Source of the DNA: Aridibacter famidurans
GTDB lineage: Bacteria > Acidobacteriota > Blastocatellia > Pyrinomonadales > Pyrinomonadaceae
Reading direction: 5' to 3'
Assembly (NCBI GenBank): GCA_024103495.1
Contig: JAGFIQ010000108.1
Span: 1 to 64,000, forward strand
Length of the DNA stretch: 64,000 nt
Below the pieces are notes generated by a model that worked only from the letters and a program-made list of their open reading frames with translations, did no database searches and had not been told where the DNA came from. The position numbers were made by a program, and so were the translations under genes. Below, piece by piece: positions 7,798-16,387 of this stretch. Within the stretch, counting starts at the first letter, position 1. Each line of letters opens with the position of its first letter.

Positions 7798-10314
7798 ATG
7801 AAAAGAATTTCCGCTCTTTGGATCGCGTCGCTTTTGCTCGTCAGTACCACCGCCATTCTCGGACAGACAGGGCAAGGAGAATTCAGGGGATGGCTTGGCA
7901 AGGTCACAAACAGGAGCTTTGAAGGCCTTGTCGAGAAAACGGCTCCGGACGGCGGGGTTAGTGTCGATCTCAAGGGCCGGTTCCAGAACGTGCTTCTCGC
8001 AAAACGAACGCTTTCGGGTGAGATCGCCGTAGGCTGCGTAGCAAATGTCCGTCAGGCAGATGCATTCCTGTCGAACTATCGCAGCTCCGGCGAGGAATTC
8101 TTCGGGACGCCGGATCCCGTCATCAAAAGCCTTCGCTCCGAAGCCGCCGCGCACGGGATGACCGAGAAGGAGTTCGTGTTCTTCAAACGATTGATCGAGA
8201 ACGCGGGCGCGCTGCGCGAGTCTTCCCTTTCGGGTTCGACGATCAGCATTGTCAACAATGACGGCGCCGGCGAAGGATTCAACGATATGACCGCGGCAAC
8301 GCCGGAAGGCGGCAATCCGGGAACGACCCGGGGCCAGCAGCGTCTGAACGTGTTCAATTTCGCGGCCGACATATGGGAAGCGTTCCTGGACACCAGTGTC
8401 GAAGTGCGTGTCGGATCGCAGTTCGATCCGCTTCCGTGCACCCCGACATCGGCCGTACTGGGAGGTGCGAGCACGACAACCATTCACAGGAATTTTACAG
8501 GGAGGCTGCTCGACGAAACCTGGTATCACCAGGCGCTGGCGAACAAGCTCTCGGGCTCGGACAGGAGCCCCGCGAATCCGGATATCAACGCGACCTTTAA
8601 CAGTTCGATCAATTCCAGTCCGGGTTGCGCGGGAGGCCTCAGGTTCTACCACGGATTCGACAACACGACCCCGCCCGGAACTATCAATCTGCTGGTCGTG
8701 ATCCTGCACGAGTTCGCGCACGGCCTCGGGTTCTCCGATTTCGCCGATGCCGAAACCGGCGAGTTGTTCAATGGATTTCCCGATGTGTTCACTACATACA
8801 TGTTCGACCGGACGACCGGGAAGTTCTGGAACGATATGACGAACGGCGAGAGGATGGCTTCGGCGATCAATGACGGAAACGTCTTGTGGAGCGGACCCAA
8901 CGTAAGCACGGCGTCGTCGTTCCTGGTCAACGGCCGCGACCCTTCGAACGGATTCGTTCAGCTGTACACGCCAAACCCCGTCGAGGGCGGATCTTCCATC
9001 TCGCACTTCGACACAGACGCGAGCCCGAACCTGCTTATGGAGCCCGACATCAACCTCAATCTCCCGCTCACTCTCGATCTTTCGAGGCAGCAGATGAGAG
9101 ACATTGGCTGGTATCGCGACACAAATAAGGACGGTTCGCCCGACGCTCTCACCGACGTACAGCCAAGCGGGATCGCGGTCGCTCCCGGTTCTCAGTCCAC
9201 GATCACGTGGACTAGTACGGGTGGCTTCACCAGGAATGTAACGATCGAGCTCTCGCTCGACGACGGCGCGACTTACCCCACCGTAATCGCCGAAGACATT
9301 CCGAACACCGGATCTCATCCTTTTGCCGTGCCGAACAATCCCACGCCCAGGGCGAGGGTCCGAATTCGGGAAGCCGGATTCGTCGATCCCGCGGGTGCTT
9401 CTTCGCCCCACTTCACGATCGGAAGCACGTTCATCTCTTCAAAACCGTATTTCGATATCGACGGTGACAGCAAGACCGACGTTTCCGTCTTCCGGCCGAG
9501 TCCGGGCGCTCTCGCCGGAGGGCCCGCGCCTGAAGGCAGCACGTCGCAGTGGTGGCTTCTGCGTTCGAGCGATCAGGGAACGCGCGGCCTCGCGTTCGGT
9601 ACGGCTTCGGACAGGCCTGTGCCCGCGGATTTCACGGGCGACGGCAGGACGGACATCGCCTTCTGGCGCGAATCGACGGGCGAGTGGTTCATACTCCGCA
9701 GTGAGGACGATTCGTTCTTCGCGTTCCCGTTCGGCTCCGCCGGCGACATACCAGCGCCTGGAGATTTCGACGGCGACGGAAAGGCCGATCCCGCGGTCTA
9801 TCGTCCTTCTTCCGGGACCTGGTTCATCGTCAGGTCGTCCGACGGAGGCCTGACCGTGGTCCCGTTCGGCGTTGCAGCTGACAAACCGATCGTCTCGGAC
9901 TATGACGGCGACGGGATGGATGATGTCGCGGTTTACAGGGCCCCTGACAACCAGTTCTGGCTGTTCAGGTCGTCGCAGGGTGTAAAGGCATTTCAGTTCG
10001 GCGCGGCCGGAGACAGGACGACGGTCGGAGACTGGACGGGCGACGGCAAAGCGGATGTGGCTTTCTTCAGGCCTTCGGAAGGCAACTGGTACGTGATCCG
10101 TTCGGAAGACGATTCGTTCTTCGCGTTCCCCTGGGGAGTCGGCACGGACACGCCTGCCCCGGGCGACTTCGACGGCGACGGCCGGTTCGATCCGGCGGTG
10201 TTCAGACCGTCCGACAACACGTGGTACATATTCGGCTCCACAGACGGATTCCAGGCGGTGCCGTTCGGAGTGGCGGGAGATGTTCCGCTGCCATCGGTCG
10301 TCAGTGTTCAATGA
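7798..10314 (+). CDS. Secreted zinc metalloprotease with C-terminal FG-GAP-like repeats
   Basis: This 838-residue protein starts with a signal peptide (residues 1-22, ending near ILGQ). The middle part contains HEFAHGLGF at residues 304-312, an HExxHxxGF zinc site like those of metzincin-type peptidases. It lies in a domain that begins around LNVFNFAADIWEAFL and continues to SHFDTDASPNLLM and LSRQQMRDIGW, a layout I know from secreted proteins with a disordered matrixin-like peptidase. From about residue 550 to the end there are about six to seven repeats of roughly 45-50 residues with DxDGDGxxD calcium-binding loops and VFRPSxGxWY. These form a beta-propeller-like stalk. The same repeat type ends the proteins at 31548 and 45377. 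The zinc site is seen; the substrate is unknown. Confidence 0.85.
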   Translation: MKRISALWIASLLLVSTTAILGQTGQGEFRGWLGKVTNRSFEGLVEKTAPDGGVSVDLKGRFQNVLLAKRTLSGEIAVGCVANVRQADAFLSNYRSSGEEFFGTPDPVIKSLRSEAAAHGMTEKEFVFFKRLIENAGALRESSLSGSTISIVNNDGAGEGFNDMTAATPEGGNPGTTRGQQRLNVFNFAADIWEAFLDTSVEVRVGSQFDPLPCTPTSAVLGGASTTTIHRNFTGRLLDETWYHQALANKLSGSDRSPANPDINATFNSSINSSPGCAGGLRFYHGFDNTTPPGTINLLVVILHEFAHGLGFSDFADAETGELFNGFPDVFTTYMFDRTTGKFWNDMTNGERMASAINDGNVLWSGPNVSTASSFLVNGRDPSNGFVQLYTPNPVEGGSSISHFDTDASPNLLMEPDINLNLPLTLDLSRQQMRDIGWYRDTNKDGSPDALTDVQPSGIAVAPGSQSTITWTSTGGFTRNVTIELSLDDGATYPTVIAEDIPNTGSHPFAVPNNPTPRARVRIREAGFVDPAGASSPHFTIGSTFISSKPYFDIDGDSKTDVSVFRPSPGALAGGPAPEGSTSQWWLLRSSDQGTRGLAFGTASDRPVPADFTGDGRTDIAFWRESTGEWFILRSEDDSFFAFPFGSAGDIPAPGDFDGDGKADPAVYRPSSGTWFIVRSSDGGLTVVPFGVAADKPIVSDYDGDGMDDVAVYRAPDNQFWLFRSSQGVKAFQFGAAGDRTTVGDWTGDGKADVAFFRPSEGNWYVIRSEDDSFFAFPWGVGTDTPAPGDFDGDGRFDPAVFRPSDNTWYIFGSTDGFQAVPFGVAGDVPLPSVVSVQ

Positions 10315-10326
10315 AGCAGTGCTTGT

Positions 10327-10476
10327 AAACAGGGATGAAGGGGATGAAGGTGATTTCGGCGACCGGGTAGTTGCGTCGAATGGTACTCCAGGGCGTCGGT
10401 GCTCTGCAGCGGCCATCTCCTTTACCTCCTTCATCCCTGTTACACGTATCAGTACCCGGAGCGCAAGCGACGGGCA
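10327..10476. repeat. Foldback repeat, copy 1 (aaacagggatgaagg family)
   Basis: About 150 bases that begin with AAACAGGGATGAAGGGGATG and end with a near-complementary CTCCTTCATCCCTGTT followed by CCGGAGCGCAAGCGACGGGC. The central part (TTTCGGCGACCGGGTAGTTG) is shared with the second copy at 10658. Confidence 0.85.
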
Positions 10477-10657
10477 TAGCAAGAGAAGAGAGGAAACAGG
10501 ATGGACGGGATATATAGGGTAACTGACCCGGGTTCTTTACGTTGCCAAGTATCGCTCAACGTGAGTTATCGGTTCCGGCAATCCTAATGATCTTGTCGAT
10601 CCTGTTTTCTTCTTTTGGTTTTATGCCCATCGTTCGCGCGACGGGCACCGGTTGTCA

Positions 10658-10806
10658 AAACAGGGATGAAGGGGATGAAGGTGATTTCGGCGACCGGGTA
10701 GTTGCGTCGAATGGTACTCCGGAGCGTCCGTGCTCTGCAGCAGCCATCTCCTTTACCTCGTTCATCCCTGTTACACGTATCAGTATCCGGCGCACAAGCG
10801 ACGGGC
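10658..10806. repeat. Foldback repeat, copy 2 (aaacagggatgaagg family)
   Basis: Same element and same orientation as the copy at 10327, with only scattered differences over about 150 bases. Its ends are imperfect inverted repeats, so the transcript or single strand could fold into one long hairpin. Confidence 0.85.
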
Positions 10807-10864
10807 AATCGGAACCCGGAGCGCAAGCGACGGGCAATCGGAACCCGGAGCGCAAGCGACGGGC
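10807..10864. repeat. 29-bp tandem repeat, two units
   Basis: Two identical 29-base units starting AATCGGAACCCGGAGCGCAA, directly joined to the end of the preceding foldback element, whose last 20 bases are a partial third unit. Confidence 0.85.
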
Positions 10865-10876
10865 ATAACAAGAGGG

Positions 10877-11048
10877 AAACAGGATTGACAGGATGGCCGG
10901 GATTGATAGTTGAGAATTGGAAATGGTCATTGAACCTGGTTGATTTCGGGCTAATGCAGCAGTCCCCAGGAATCGGGCCCGGGATCGTTGAATCGCCCAA
11001 TTCTCAATTCTCAACTATCAATCCTGCTCTTCCTGTAAATCCTGTTTT
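10877..11048. repeat. Long imperfect inverted repeat between protease gene and mnmE
   Basis: The left arm 10877-10920 (AAACAGGATTGACAGGATGG, then a GATAGTTGAGAATTG segment) is nearly complementary to the right arm 11005-11048 (CAATTCTCAACTATCAATCC, then CCTGTTTTT). The roughly 84 bases between the arms show no gene. Together with the elements at 10327-10864, this accounts for nearly the whole 778-base gap between 10315 and 11092. Confidence 0.8.
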
Positions 11049-11092
11049 TCTCTCTAGTTTTATGTCCGTCGGGAATGCTCCGTAGTACCGAT

Positions 11093-12448
11093 TCACTTTC
11101 CGATGCAGAAGGTCTGGAAGATCCGAGTGAGCATGTCTTCCGTCGTCGTTTCGCCGGTGATCTCGCCAAGGTACCGGATCGCGTTGTGGAGGCCCACGAG
11201 TACGATCTCCTCGCTCGAACCGCGCTCCAGAAGCGGAAGCGATGAATCTATCTCTTCTTTCGCTCGCCTCAGAAGGTCGTGATGCCGCGCGTCCGATACA
11301 AGAAAGCCCGAGCTTTCCACGTCCGCCGGGGAGAAAGGTCCGACGATCGCCTCCTGAAGCTCCTCCAGACCTTCGGCCGTTTTAGCTGAAGTATTCACGA
11401 TGAGCGAGCCGGTTTCCGCGAGGCTCGCGGCCAGGTCTTCGCCGCCCGCCACGTCTGTCTTGTTCACAGCGATGATCCGGTTCAATTCGCTAGTCGCTTC
11501 GAGCACCTCGAGATCCTCGGCACCCATTTCCTCCGCAGCGTCCAGCACGACCACAACCACATCCGCGTCCGCCATCGCGCGTCTTGCCCGCGCGACGCCG
11601 ATCGTCTCGACGGTGTCGACCGTCTCCCGCAATCCGGCCGTGTCGATCAATGAAACCGGGATGTCGCGGATGGTGAAACTCTCGTGCAGTTGGTCGCGGG
11701 TCGTTCCCGGGATCTCGGTGACGATCGCCCGGTCCTGGCCGAGAAGCGCGTTGAACAGGCTCGATTTCCCGACGTTCGGGCGGCCGACGAGCGCCACCCT
11801 CAAACCGTCCCTGAGAAGTTTTCCCGCCTTGTATGTCGAGGCAAGCCGTCCGAGGTCTTTCGAGACCTCGCGGAGTTCATCCCCAAGCCTCTCCGTCTGC
11901 GCTTCCGGAAGATCGTCCTCGACGAACTCCAGCGCGGACTCGAGCACGATGATCACGTCCAGAAGCCTGTCCTTCAAAGGCTGGAGCCTGTGCGAGAACT
12001 CGCCCCGCAGCTGGCGCACGGCCTGGCGGGTCATCGCGATGCTATTCGAATCTATTAGGTCGCGGATGGCTTCAGCCTGCGACAGGTCGATCCTTCCGTT
12101 CGCAAGTGCGCGAAGAGTGAATTCGCCGGGCTCGGCGAGCCGCGCGTCAAGATGCAGGCAGTTATCGATCACGCGTCTCAGAAGGACCGGCGATCCGTGG
12201 CAGCTGATCTCGACGATGTCCTCGCCCGTGAAAGAATGCGGAGCCTTGAAATACGTGACGACTGCTTCGTCGATCATTTCTCCGGTAGCAGGATCGACGA
12301 TGCCGGCAAGTGTCGCGCGGCGCGGTTCGAGATCCGCATCGCCGACGGTCAGCCGTTTGACGATCGCGTGCGAGGCTTCGCCGCTGAGCCGGATCACCCC
12401 GATCCCGCTTCGTCCGAGCGGCGTCGATAGCGCAACTATCGTGTCCAT
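11093..12448 (-). CDS. mnmE: tRNA uridine-5-carboxymethylaminomethyl modification GTPase MnmE
   Basis: With MnmG this GTPase installs the cmnm5 group at the wobble uridine of several tRNAs. The 451 residues match the family length. Seen: the N-terminal formyl-THF-binding domain starting DTIVALSTPLGRSGIGVIR, a helical domain, and an inserted Ras-like G domain with GRPNVGKSSLFNAL (P-loop), GTTRD (switch I), DTAGLRE and NKTD. The C-terminal CIGK carries the essential Cys. It is the last gene of the rpmH-rnpA-yidD-yidC-jag-mnmE cluster, the classical order next to bacterial origins. A foldback repeat separates it from jag. Confidence 0.97.
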   Translation of the reverse strand: MDTIVALSTPLGRSGIGVIRLSGEASHAIVKRLTVGDADLEPRRATLAGIVDPATGEMIDEAVVTYFKAPHSFTGEDIVEISCHGSPVLLRRVIDNCLHLDARLAEPGEFTLRALANGRIDLSQAEAIRDLIDSNSIAMTRQAVRQLRGEFSHRLQPLKDRLLDVIIVLESALEFVEDDLPEAQTERLGDELREVSKDLGRLASTYKAGKLLRDGLRVALVGRPNVGKSSLFNALLGQDRAIVTEIPGTTRDQLHESFTIRDIPVSLIDTAGLRETVDTVETIGVARARRAMADADVVVVVLDAAEEMGAEDLEVLEATSELNRIIAVNKTDVAGGEDLAASLAETGSLIVNTSAKTAEGLEELQEAIVGPFSPADVESSGFLVSDARHHDLLRRAKEEIDSSLPLLERGSSEEIVLVGLHNAIRYLGEITGETTTEDMLTRIFQTFCIGK

Positions 12449-12460
12449 ACAAATACGAAA

Positions 12461-12511
12461 AGGGGACGAAGGAGAAAAGCGACATCTCCTTCATCCCCTT
12501 TATCCCTGTTT
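12461..12511. repeat. Foldback repeat between jag and mnmE
   Basis: AGGGGACGAAGGAGA (from 12461) pairs with TCTCCTTCATCCCCT (to 12500). The right side, read on the minus strand, gives AAACAGGGATAAAGGGGATG, almost identical to the start of the elements at 10327 and 10658, so it is a shorter member of that family inside an operon. Confidence 0.75.
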
Positions 12512-12518
12512 CGCAAGA

Positions 12519-12968
12519 CTATTTCAAACGCACCTGCAAACGCCGGTCGCGTCCCTGCCCTACGGATTCGGTTTCCAGATCCTCTTCTTCGCTCAACGTA
12601 AGGTGGATGATCCTTCGCTCGGTCGAGTTTAGAACTCCGAAGGTGAAAGGAACGCCCTTGTCGCGCACGTTCTTGGCGGCGAACTTCGCCATCGCGTGAA
12701 GTTCGGAGGTACGGGTCTGCCGGAATCCCTCGGCATCGCATACGAAGCGGTGCTCGCGGTCGAGCTCGCGGCCGTAAACCTGGAACAGGATGGTCTCGAA
12801 TGCGTCGAGAAGCTCGCCGTTCTCACTTAGCATCATCCCCGCGTCGTCACCTTTGAAGTCGATCACGCAGCCTTCATCGGTGAATTCGGAGGAAATATCC
12901 ACATCGAAACCCGCCTCGTCGACAAGGTCCGAAATGAACTCTTCGGCTTCTTTGCAAACATCGCTCAT
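12519..12968 (-). CDS. jag: Jag/KhpB-type RNA-binding protein (KH and R3H)
   Basis: The 149 residues comprise a KH-like part (EFISDLVDEAGFDVDI to about residue 75) and a C-terminal R3H domain (REHRFVCDAEGFRQTRTSEL, then MAKFAAKNVRDKGVPF, FGVLNSTERRIIHLTL). In other bacteria Jag/KhpB works with KhpA as a global RNA chaperone tied to cell envelope growth. The N-terminal Jag-N domain present in Firmicutes homologues is missing, so this is the short form. It sits directly downstream of yidC (17-base gap), its usual partner. Identification rests on domain order plus context. Confidence 0.9.
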   Translation of the reverse strand: MSDVCKEAEEFISDLVDEAGFDVDISSEFTDEGCVIDFKGDDAGMMLSENGELLDAFETILFQVYGRELDREHRFVCDAEGFRQTRTSELHAMAKFAAKNVRDKGVPFTFGVLNSTERRIIHLTLSEEEDLETESVGQGRDRRLQVRLK

Positions 12969-12985
12969 AGTCTTTCTCCGCTTGC

Positions 12986-14881
12986 CTAAGGTGTGGAGAG
13001 TTTCGCCTTGTTCTCGATCATCGGCGCCGCGGCGTCGTCCTCGCGATTCATCCAGTTGATCAGCATCTGCTGGCCGAACATTATCACGTTACCCGCGAAC
13101 CAGTAGAGAAGCAGTCCCGAAGGCGCCGACCACATTATCCAGAGCATCATCAGGGGCATGATGTAGGTCATCATCTTCTGCTGCATCTGCTGCTCGGGCG
13201 TGACGGCCGGCGTTGTCGGCGAGAACTTGAAGGTCAGCACCATAGAGATCGCGAACGCAAACTCCAGGATGTGATACGGATCGCCGGACGAGAGGTCGGG
13301 AAGCCAGAGGAACGCCTCCTGCCGGAAGCCCAGGTAGATCGAGACCGTGATGTACAGCGCGATAAGAAGCGGAAACTGCATGATCATCGGAAGACACCCG
13401 CCGATGGGCAGAGCGTCCTTCGTCATCTTCAGCTGTTCCATCTGGAGCTGGCGCATCTTCGGATCGTCGTTCGGGATTCCCTTCTTCTGCATCGCCTTCA
13501 TCTTGTCCTGAAGCTCCTTCAGCTTCGGAGCGTTCTTCTGCGCTTTCTTGAAGGACTTCGACGAATACCACCTCAAAGGGAACAGAAGGGAATAGAAGAA
13601 GAGCGTGAAGAGGATTATCGAGATCCCGTAATTGTGCGTGAATCCGTAAAGGAACCGAAGGCAGTACAGGATCGGAACGGACAAAGGCTTCGTCAGAAAA
13701 TAGAACCAGCCGTAATTTATGAAATCCTCGATATCGATAGGCCGGCCGACGGCCTCCGTGAGCTTTCCGTTGTAGTTGCTGAGGACGAAGTAATCCTTCG
13801 TGCCCGTGTAGATCTTGTTGACCGCGCCGTCCGAGGAGATCGGGACGTAAGCAGTCATCAGGTGCTTTGTCACCGAATTGCTTTGGCTCCGGGTGACCCA
13901 CGCGATGATGCCGTTATAAAAAGGCGATACTTCCTCAACGTACGATTCTGAACGGAACTCGAGGCCGTTCGTCTGCTGGGGAGGAATGACCGCCATCGCG
14001 AAATACGTGTCGCCGACGCCCGCCCAGTCAACCGCGCCTTCGACGCTGTACTGGCCCTTGGTCCCCTCGTCGATGATCGAAGCAGCGTATTGCCTGCTGG
14101 AGGATCCGGCCGCGTTGTAGACGCCTTCGGGTTCGACCTTGTAGAAGTCGTACCGCTCGATGCCCTGATCGCCGATGCTGGGCCCGATCACGAGCCGCGT
14201 GTTCGGAACCGGTTTTCCGTCTTTCTTAAGTTCGACAGCAAGATCGGTCGTGTACTCGTTGGCCCTGAAGACAAAGGTCTTCGTAGCCTCGACCCCGTTC
14301 GCTCCGCGAAGAACGAACTTCAGCTCCTTTGTCTCATTGCCTTTTAGCTCGAACGTGCCGGCATCGCCTTCAAGCGAATAATTGCGCTGGTTCACGAACG
14401 AATCGATGGAAGTGTCGCCGGTCGAAAGCTGGAAAGGCGCGATCCGGGGATCCTGCTCGAGGCCCTTCTTTCGCACCAGTTCCAGGGGAATCTTCTTTTC
14501 CTTGGTCGATCCCTGAGCGTAAAGCGCCTTGCGGTCGTCGGTCGATTCGGAATCGTTCAACAGGAGTATCCAGCTGGTTGCGACAGCGCCCCTGGAATCG
14601 ATCGTCGCTTCGTAAAGCGGCGTCTTGATCTTGATCTGCTTGTTGGGAGTTTCGTCGGGCGTCTCGGCGGCGGCCTGTTCCGGTTTCTGTTCCGGAGCCT
14701 GTGTAGGAGCCGGAGCCGCGGTCTGCTCCGGGGCCGTGTTAGCAGCGTTCGTATTCGTGTTCGCCTGTTCCGGAGGCGCTTCGGGCGCGAAAAAGTAGGT
14801 CCACGTGGTCAGCACGATCAGCGAAAGGATCGCGGCCATCAAAAACCTCTGCTGATTCTGGCTGGAGTCGTTGTTAGACAT
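12986..14881 (-). CDS. yidC: Membrane protein insertase YidC
   Basis: YidC inserts and folds inner-membrane proteins alone or with SecYEG. The start is placed at the ATG at 14881 (MSNNDSSQNQQRFLMAAILS); a TTG at 14905 would only add eight residues. The 631-residue protein has an N-terminal membrane anchor, a Pro/Gln/Ala-rich linker, the large periplasmic beta domain typical of Gram-negative YidC (about residues 75-380), and the conserved C-terminal five-helix core (GWFYFLTKPLSVPILYCL, KLKELQDKM, GGCLPMIMQFPLLIALY, MWSAPSGLLLYWFAGN). The long periplasmic domain argues for an outer-membrane-bearing organism. It lies in the rpmH operon after yidD. Confidence 0.97.
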   Translation of the reverse strand: MSNNDSSQNQQRFLMAAILSLIVLTTWTYFFAPEAPPEQANTNTNAANTAPEQTAAPAPTQAPEQKPEQAAAETPDETPNKQIKIKTPLYEATIDSRGAVATSWILLLNDSESTDDRKALYAQGSTKEKKIPLELVRKKGLEQDPRIAPFQLSTGDTSIDSFVNQRNYSLEGDAGTFELKGNETKELKFVLRGANGVEATKTFVFRANEYTTDLAVELKKDGKPVPNTRLVIGPSIGDQGIERYDFYKVEPEGVYNAAGSSSRQYAASIIDEGTKGQYSVEGAVDWAGVGDTYFAMAVIPPQQTNGLEFRSESYVEEVSPFYNGIIAWVTRSQSNSVTKHLMTAYVPISSDGAVNKIYTGTKDYFVLSNYNGKLTEAVGRPIDIEDFINYGWFYFLTKPLSVPILYCLRFLYGFTHNYGISIILFTLFFYSLLFPLRWYSSKSFKKAQKNAPKLKELQDKMKAMQKKGIPNDDPKMRQLQMEQLKMTKDALPIGGCLPMIMQFPLLIALYITVSIYLGFRQEAFLWLPDLSSGDPYHILEFAFAISMVLTFKFSPTTPAVTPEQQMQQKMMTYIMPLMMLWIMWSAPSGLLLYWFAGNVIMFGQQMLINWMNREDDAAAPMIENKAKLSTP

Positions 14882-14936
14882 AGAAACTAGAGTACTGAGC
14901 TCCAATGCTCATTGATCAATGGTCATTGGTCGTTGA

Positions 14937-15146
14937 TCAATGAACCGGATCGTGCCCTCCCTCGCAAAACGGCTGGCAGCGCATAAGACGCTTGAAAGCC
15001 ATCCACGAACCCAGGACTGCACCGTGCCTGCCGATGGCCTCCATCGCATATTCGGAGCAGGTCGGTGTGAATCTGCAGGACTGCGGAAGAAGAGGCGATA
15101 TAAATCGCTTGTACAACTTCAGCAGGTCGATCAGCAGATACTTCAT
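14937..15146 (-). CDS. yidD: Membrane protein insertion efficiency factor YidD
   Basis: A 69-residue protein with the family hallmarks: an amphipathic N-terminal helix ([18 protein letters not shown]), [11 protein letters not shown] with its paired cysteines, and [16 protein letters not shown] at the end. It helps YidC-dependent insertion at the inner membrane. Its ATG overlaps the stop codon of rnpA by 4 bases, which implies translational coupling. About 55 bases separate it from yidC; these hold two copies of a TTGATCAATG palindrome and no gene. Confidence 0.95.
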   Translation of the reverse strand: MKYLLIDLLKLYKRFISPLLPQSCRFTPTCSEYAMEAIGRHGAVLGSWMAFKRLMRCQPFCEGGHDPVH

Positions 15147-15454
15147 CGGTTTTGAGGTGTTACGTCCCGGCCGCCCATTCCGGTTCGCGTCTCGCGTTCG
15201 AGGACCTTCGAAACGATCTCGCGGAAATCCTGCAGGGGTCCTTCGAGTTTCGTTTCCAAAAGGCTTCCGTGCGCGTTAAGCACCCAGTCGTATTTCGTCC
15301 CGAGCGCCTGCAGATCCGGCTTCGACAAACGGAACGCCTCGCGCAGAAGCCGCTTTGCCCGGTTGCGCCTGACCGCGTTTCCGACCGCCTTTCGGGAAGC
15401 GGTTATCCCCAGACGCTGAAAAGACGTTTCCGACGGCATGATAAACGCAGTCAT
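15143..15454 (-). CDS. rnpA: RNase P protein component; true N-terminus lies upstream of the first ATG
   Basis: RnpA binds the catalytic RNA of RNase P and helps recognise pre-tRNA leaders. The coordinates give the first ATG-started frame (103 residues). It contains [27 protein letters not shown], the RNR-type signature, but lacks the first helix and strand of the fold. Those residues are encoded in frame just upstream: bases 15547-15455 read [20 protein letters not shown] and then YAGGERIKGRF, a good match to the usual RnpA start. No ATG, GTG or TTG exists in this frame before a stop at the third codon of rpmH. The real start is therefore non-standard, or lies within rpmH as in Thermus. An AGGAGG inside rpmH precedes an in-frame ACG by 8 bases. 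The gene overlaps yidD by 4 bases. Confidence 0.92.
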   Translation of the reverse strand: MTAFIMPSETSFQRLGITASRKAVGNAVRRNRAKRLLREAFRLSKPDLQALGTKYDWVLNAHGSLLETKLEGPLQDFREIVSKVLERETRTGMGGRDVTPQNR

Positions 15455-15543
15455 AAAACGTCCTTTGATTCGTTCTCCTCCGGCGTAAACACGCCGGAAT
15501 TCACCGGGTTTTCTTAAGCGTTCGGTCTTCGGAAGGCGAAGGC

Positions 15544-15690
15544 TTAGTAGTGGAACGGAGTCAGTCTCTTGCGTCCTTTCTGCCTCCTGCGCTTGATCAC
15601 GTTGCGTCCGGCCTTGGTGCTCATACGAGCCCGGAAGCCGTGTTTCTTTGCGCGGCGGCGGTTGTTCGGCTGAAATGTTCTCTTAGGCAT
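15544..15690 (-). CDS. rpmH: 50S ribosomal protein L34
   Basis: This 48-residue basic protein reads [20 protein letters not shown] and ends KRLTPFHY, a clear L34 with the expected MSTKAGR segment in the middle. It is part of the large ribosomal subunit near the exit region. AGAGGA lies about 7 bases before the ATG. It is the first gene of the rpmH-rnpA-yidD-yidC-jag-mnmE cluster, and a near-consensus promoter lies about 40 bases upstream. An open frame belonging to rnpA runs through most of this gene in another phase. Confidence 0.97.
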   Translation of the reverse strand: MPKRTFQPNNRRRAKKHGFRARMSTKAGRNVIKRRRQKGRKRLTPFHY

Positions 15691-15726
15691 ATAAGTATTC
15701 CTCTCACTTCAAAAGTGAAACTTTAG

Positions 15727-15755
15727 ATTTTATGTATGCCTTGCCGCCTTGTCAA
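15727..15755 (-). promoter_or_regulatory. Promoter of the rpmH operon
   Basis: On the minus strand TTGACA (15755-15750) is followed after 17 bases by TAAAAT (15732-15727), close to the sigma70 consensus. It lies 37 bases before the rpmH ATG and no other gene intervenes. Confidence 0.75.
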
Positions 15756-15781
15756 AGCAAAATCCTATAGGTTCGGTGCCA

Positions 15782-16384
15782 TTACGAGCCGAGCACGACC
15801 CGTCTTCCCTCGATCCGAAAACCGCCCGCGGCGATCTTTCTGACGGCCTCAACATAGGTCTCGTGCTCGATCTCCAGGATCCTCGCCGAAAGTTCCTCCG
15901 CAGTGTCATTGTCGAGCACCGGAACCGGTATCTGGGCGATGATCGCCCCGTGATCGAGTTCTTCATCGACGAAGTGAACGGTGCATCCGGAGACCTTGAC
16001 CCCGTAATCGACTGCCTGCTTCTGCGCGTCGAGGCCCTTGAAGCTTGGAAGAAGGCTCGGGTGGATGTTGATGATCCGGTTTGGAAACTCGCGGACGAAC
16101 GACGGCGAAAGAAGCCGCATATACCCTGCGAGACATACCAGGTCGACCTCTTTGTCCTTCAATACGGAAACTATCTCCGCGTCGTGCTCTTCGCGAGGCC
16201 TGCCCTTGCGGGCCACAACCGCGGTTTCGACGCCGAGCGCAGACGCCTTTTCGAGGCCCGGCGCGGCGCTCTTGTCGCTGATGACGACGGCGACCTCGGA
16301 ATCCGGGACCTTTCCTTCCTGCACGGCCCTAGTGATCGCCACCATGTTCGATCCCCTTCCGGAGATCAGAATCCCGATCCTCAT
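15782..16384 (-). CDS. purN: Phosphoribosylglycinamide formyltransferase PurN
   Basis: PurN transfers a formyl group from 10-formyl-THF to GAR, the third step of purine synthesis. The 200-residue length is typical. Seen: ISGRGSNM at the N-terminus (phosphate binding), LAGYMRLLS, the catalytic NIHPSLLPSFKG (Asn and His) and the later Asp in VDEELDHGAII. It begins 3 bases after the stop of purM, so the two form an operon in the order of the pathway enzymes. It acts in the cytoplasm. Confidence 0.97.
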   Translation of the reverse strand: MRIGILISGRGSNMVAITRAVQEGKVPDSEVAVVISDKSAAPGLEKASALGVETAVVARKGRPREEHDAEIVSVLKDKEVDLVCLAGYMRLLSPSFVREFPNRIINIHPSLLPSFKGLDAQKQAVDYGVKVSGCTVHFVDEELDHGAIIAQIPVPVLDNDTAEELSARILEIEHETYVEAVRKIAAGGFRIEGRRVVLGS

Positions 16385-16387
16385 CGT

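Noticed and set aside
7729-9411. 560-codon open frame opposite the metalloprotease gene
   Set aside because: Arg/Val/Glu-rich low-information translation; the plus strand has a signal peptide, zinc site and repeats.
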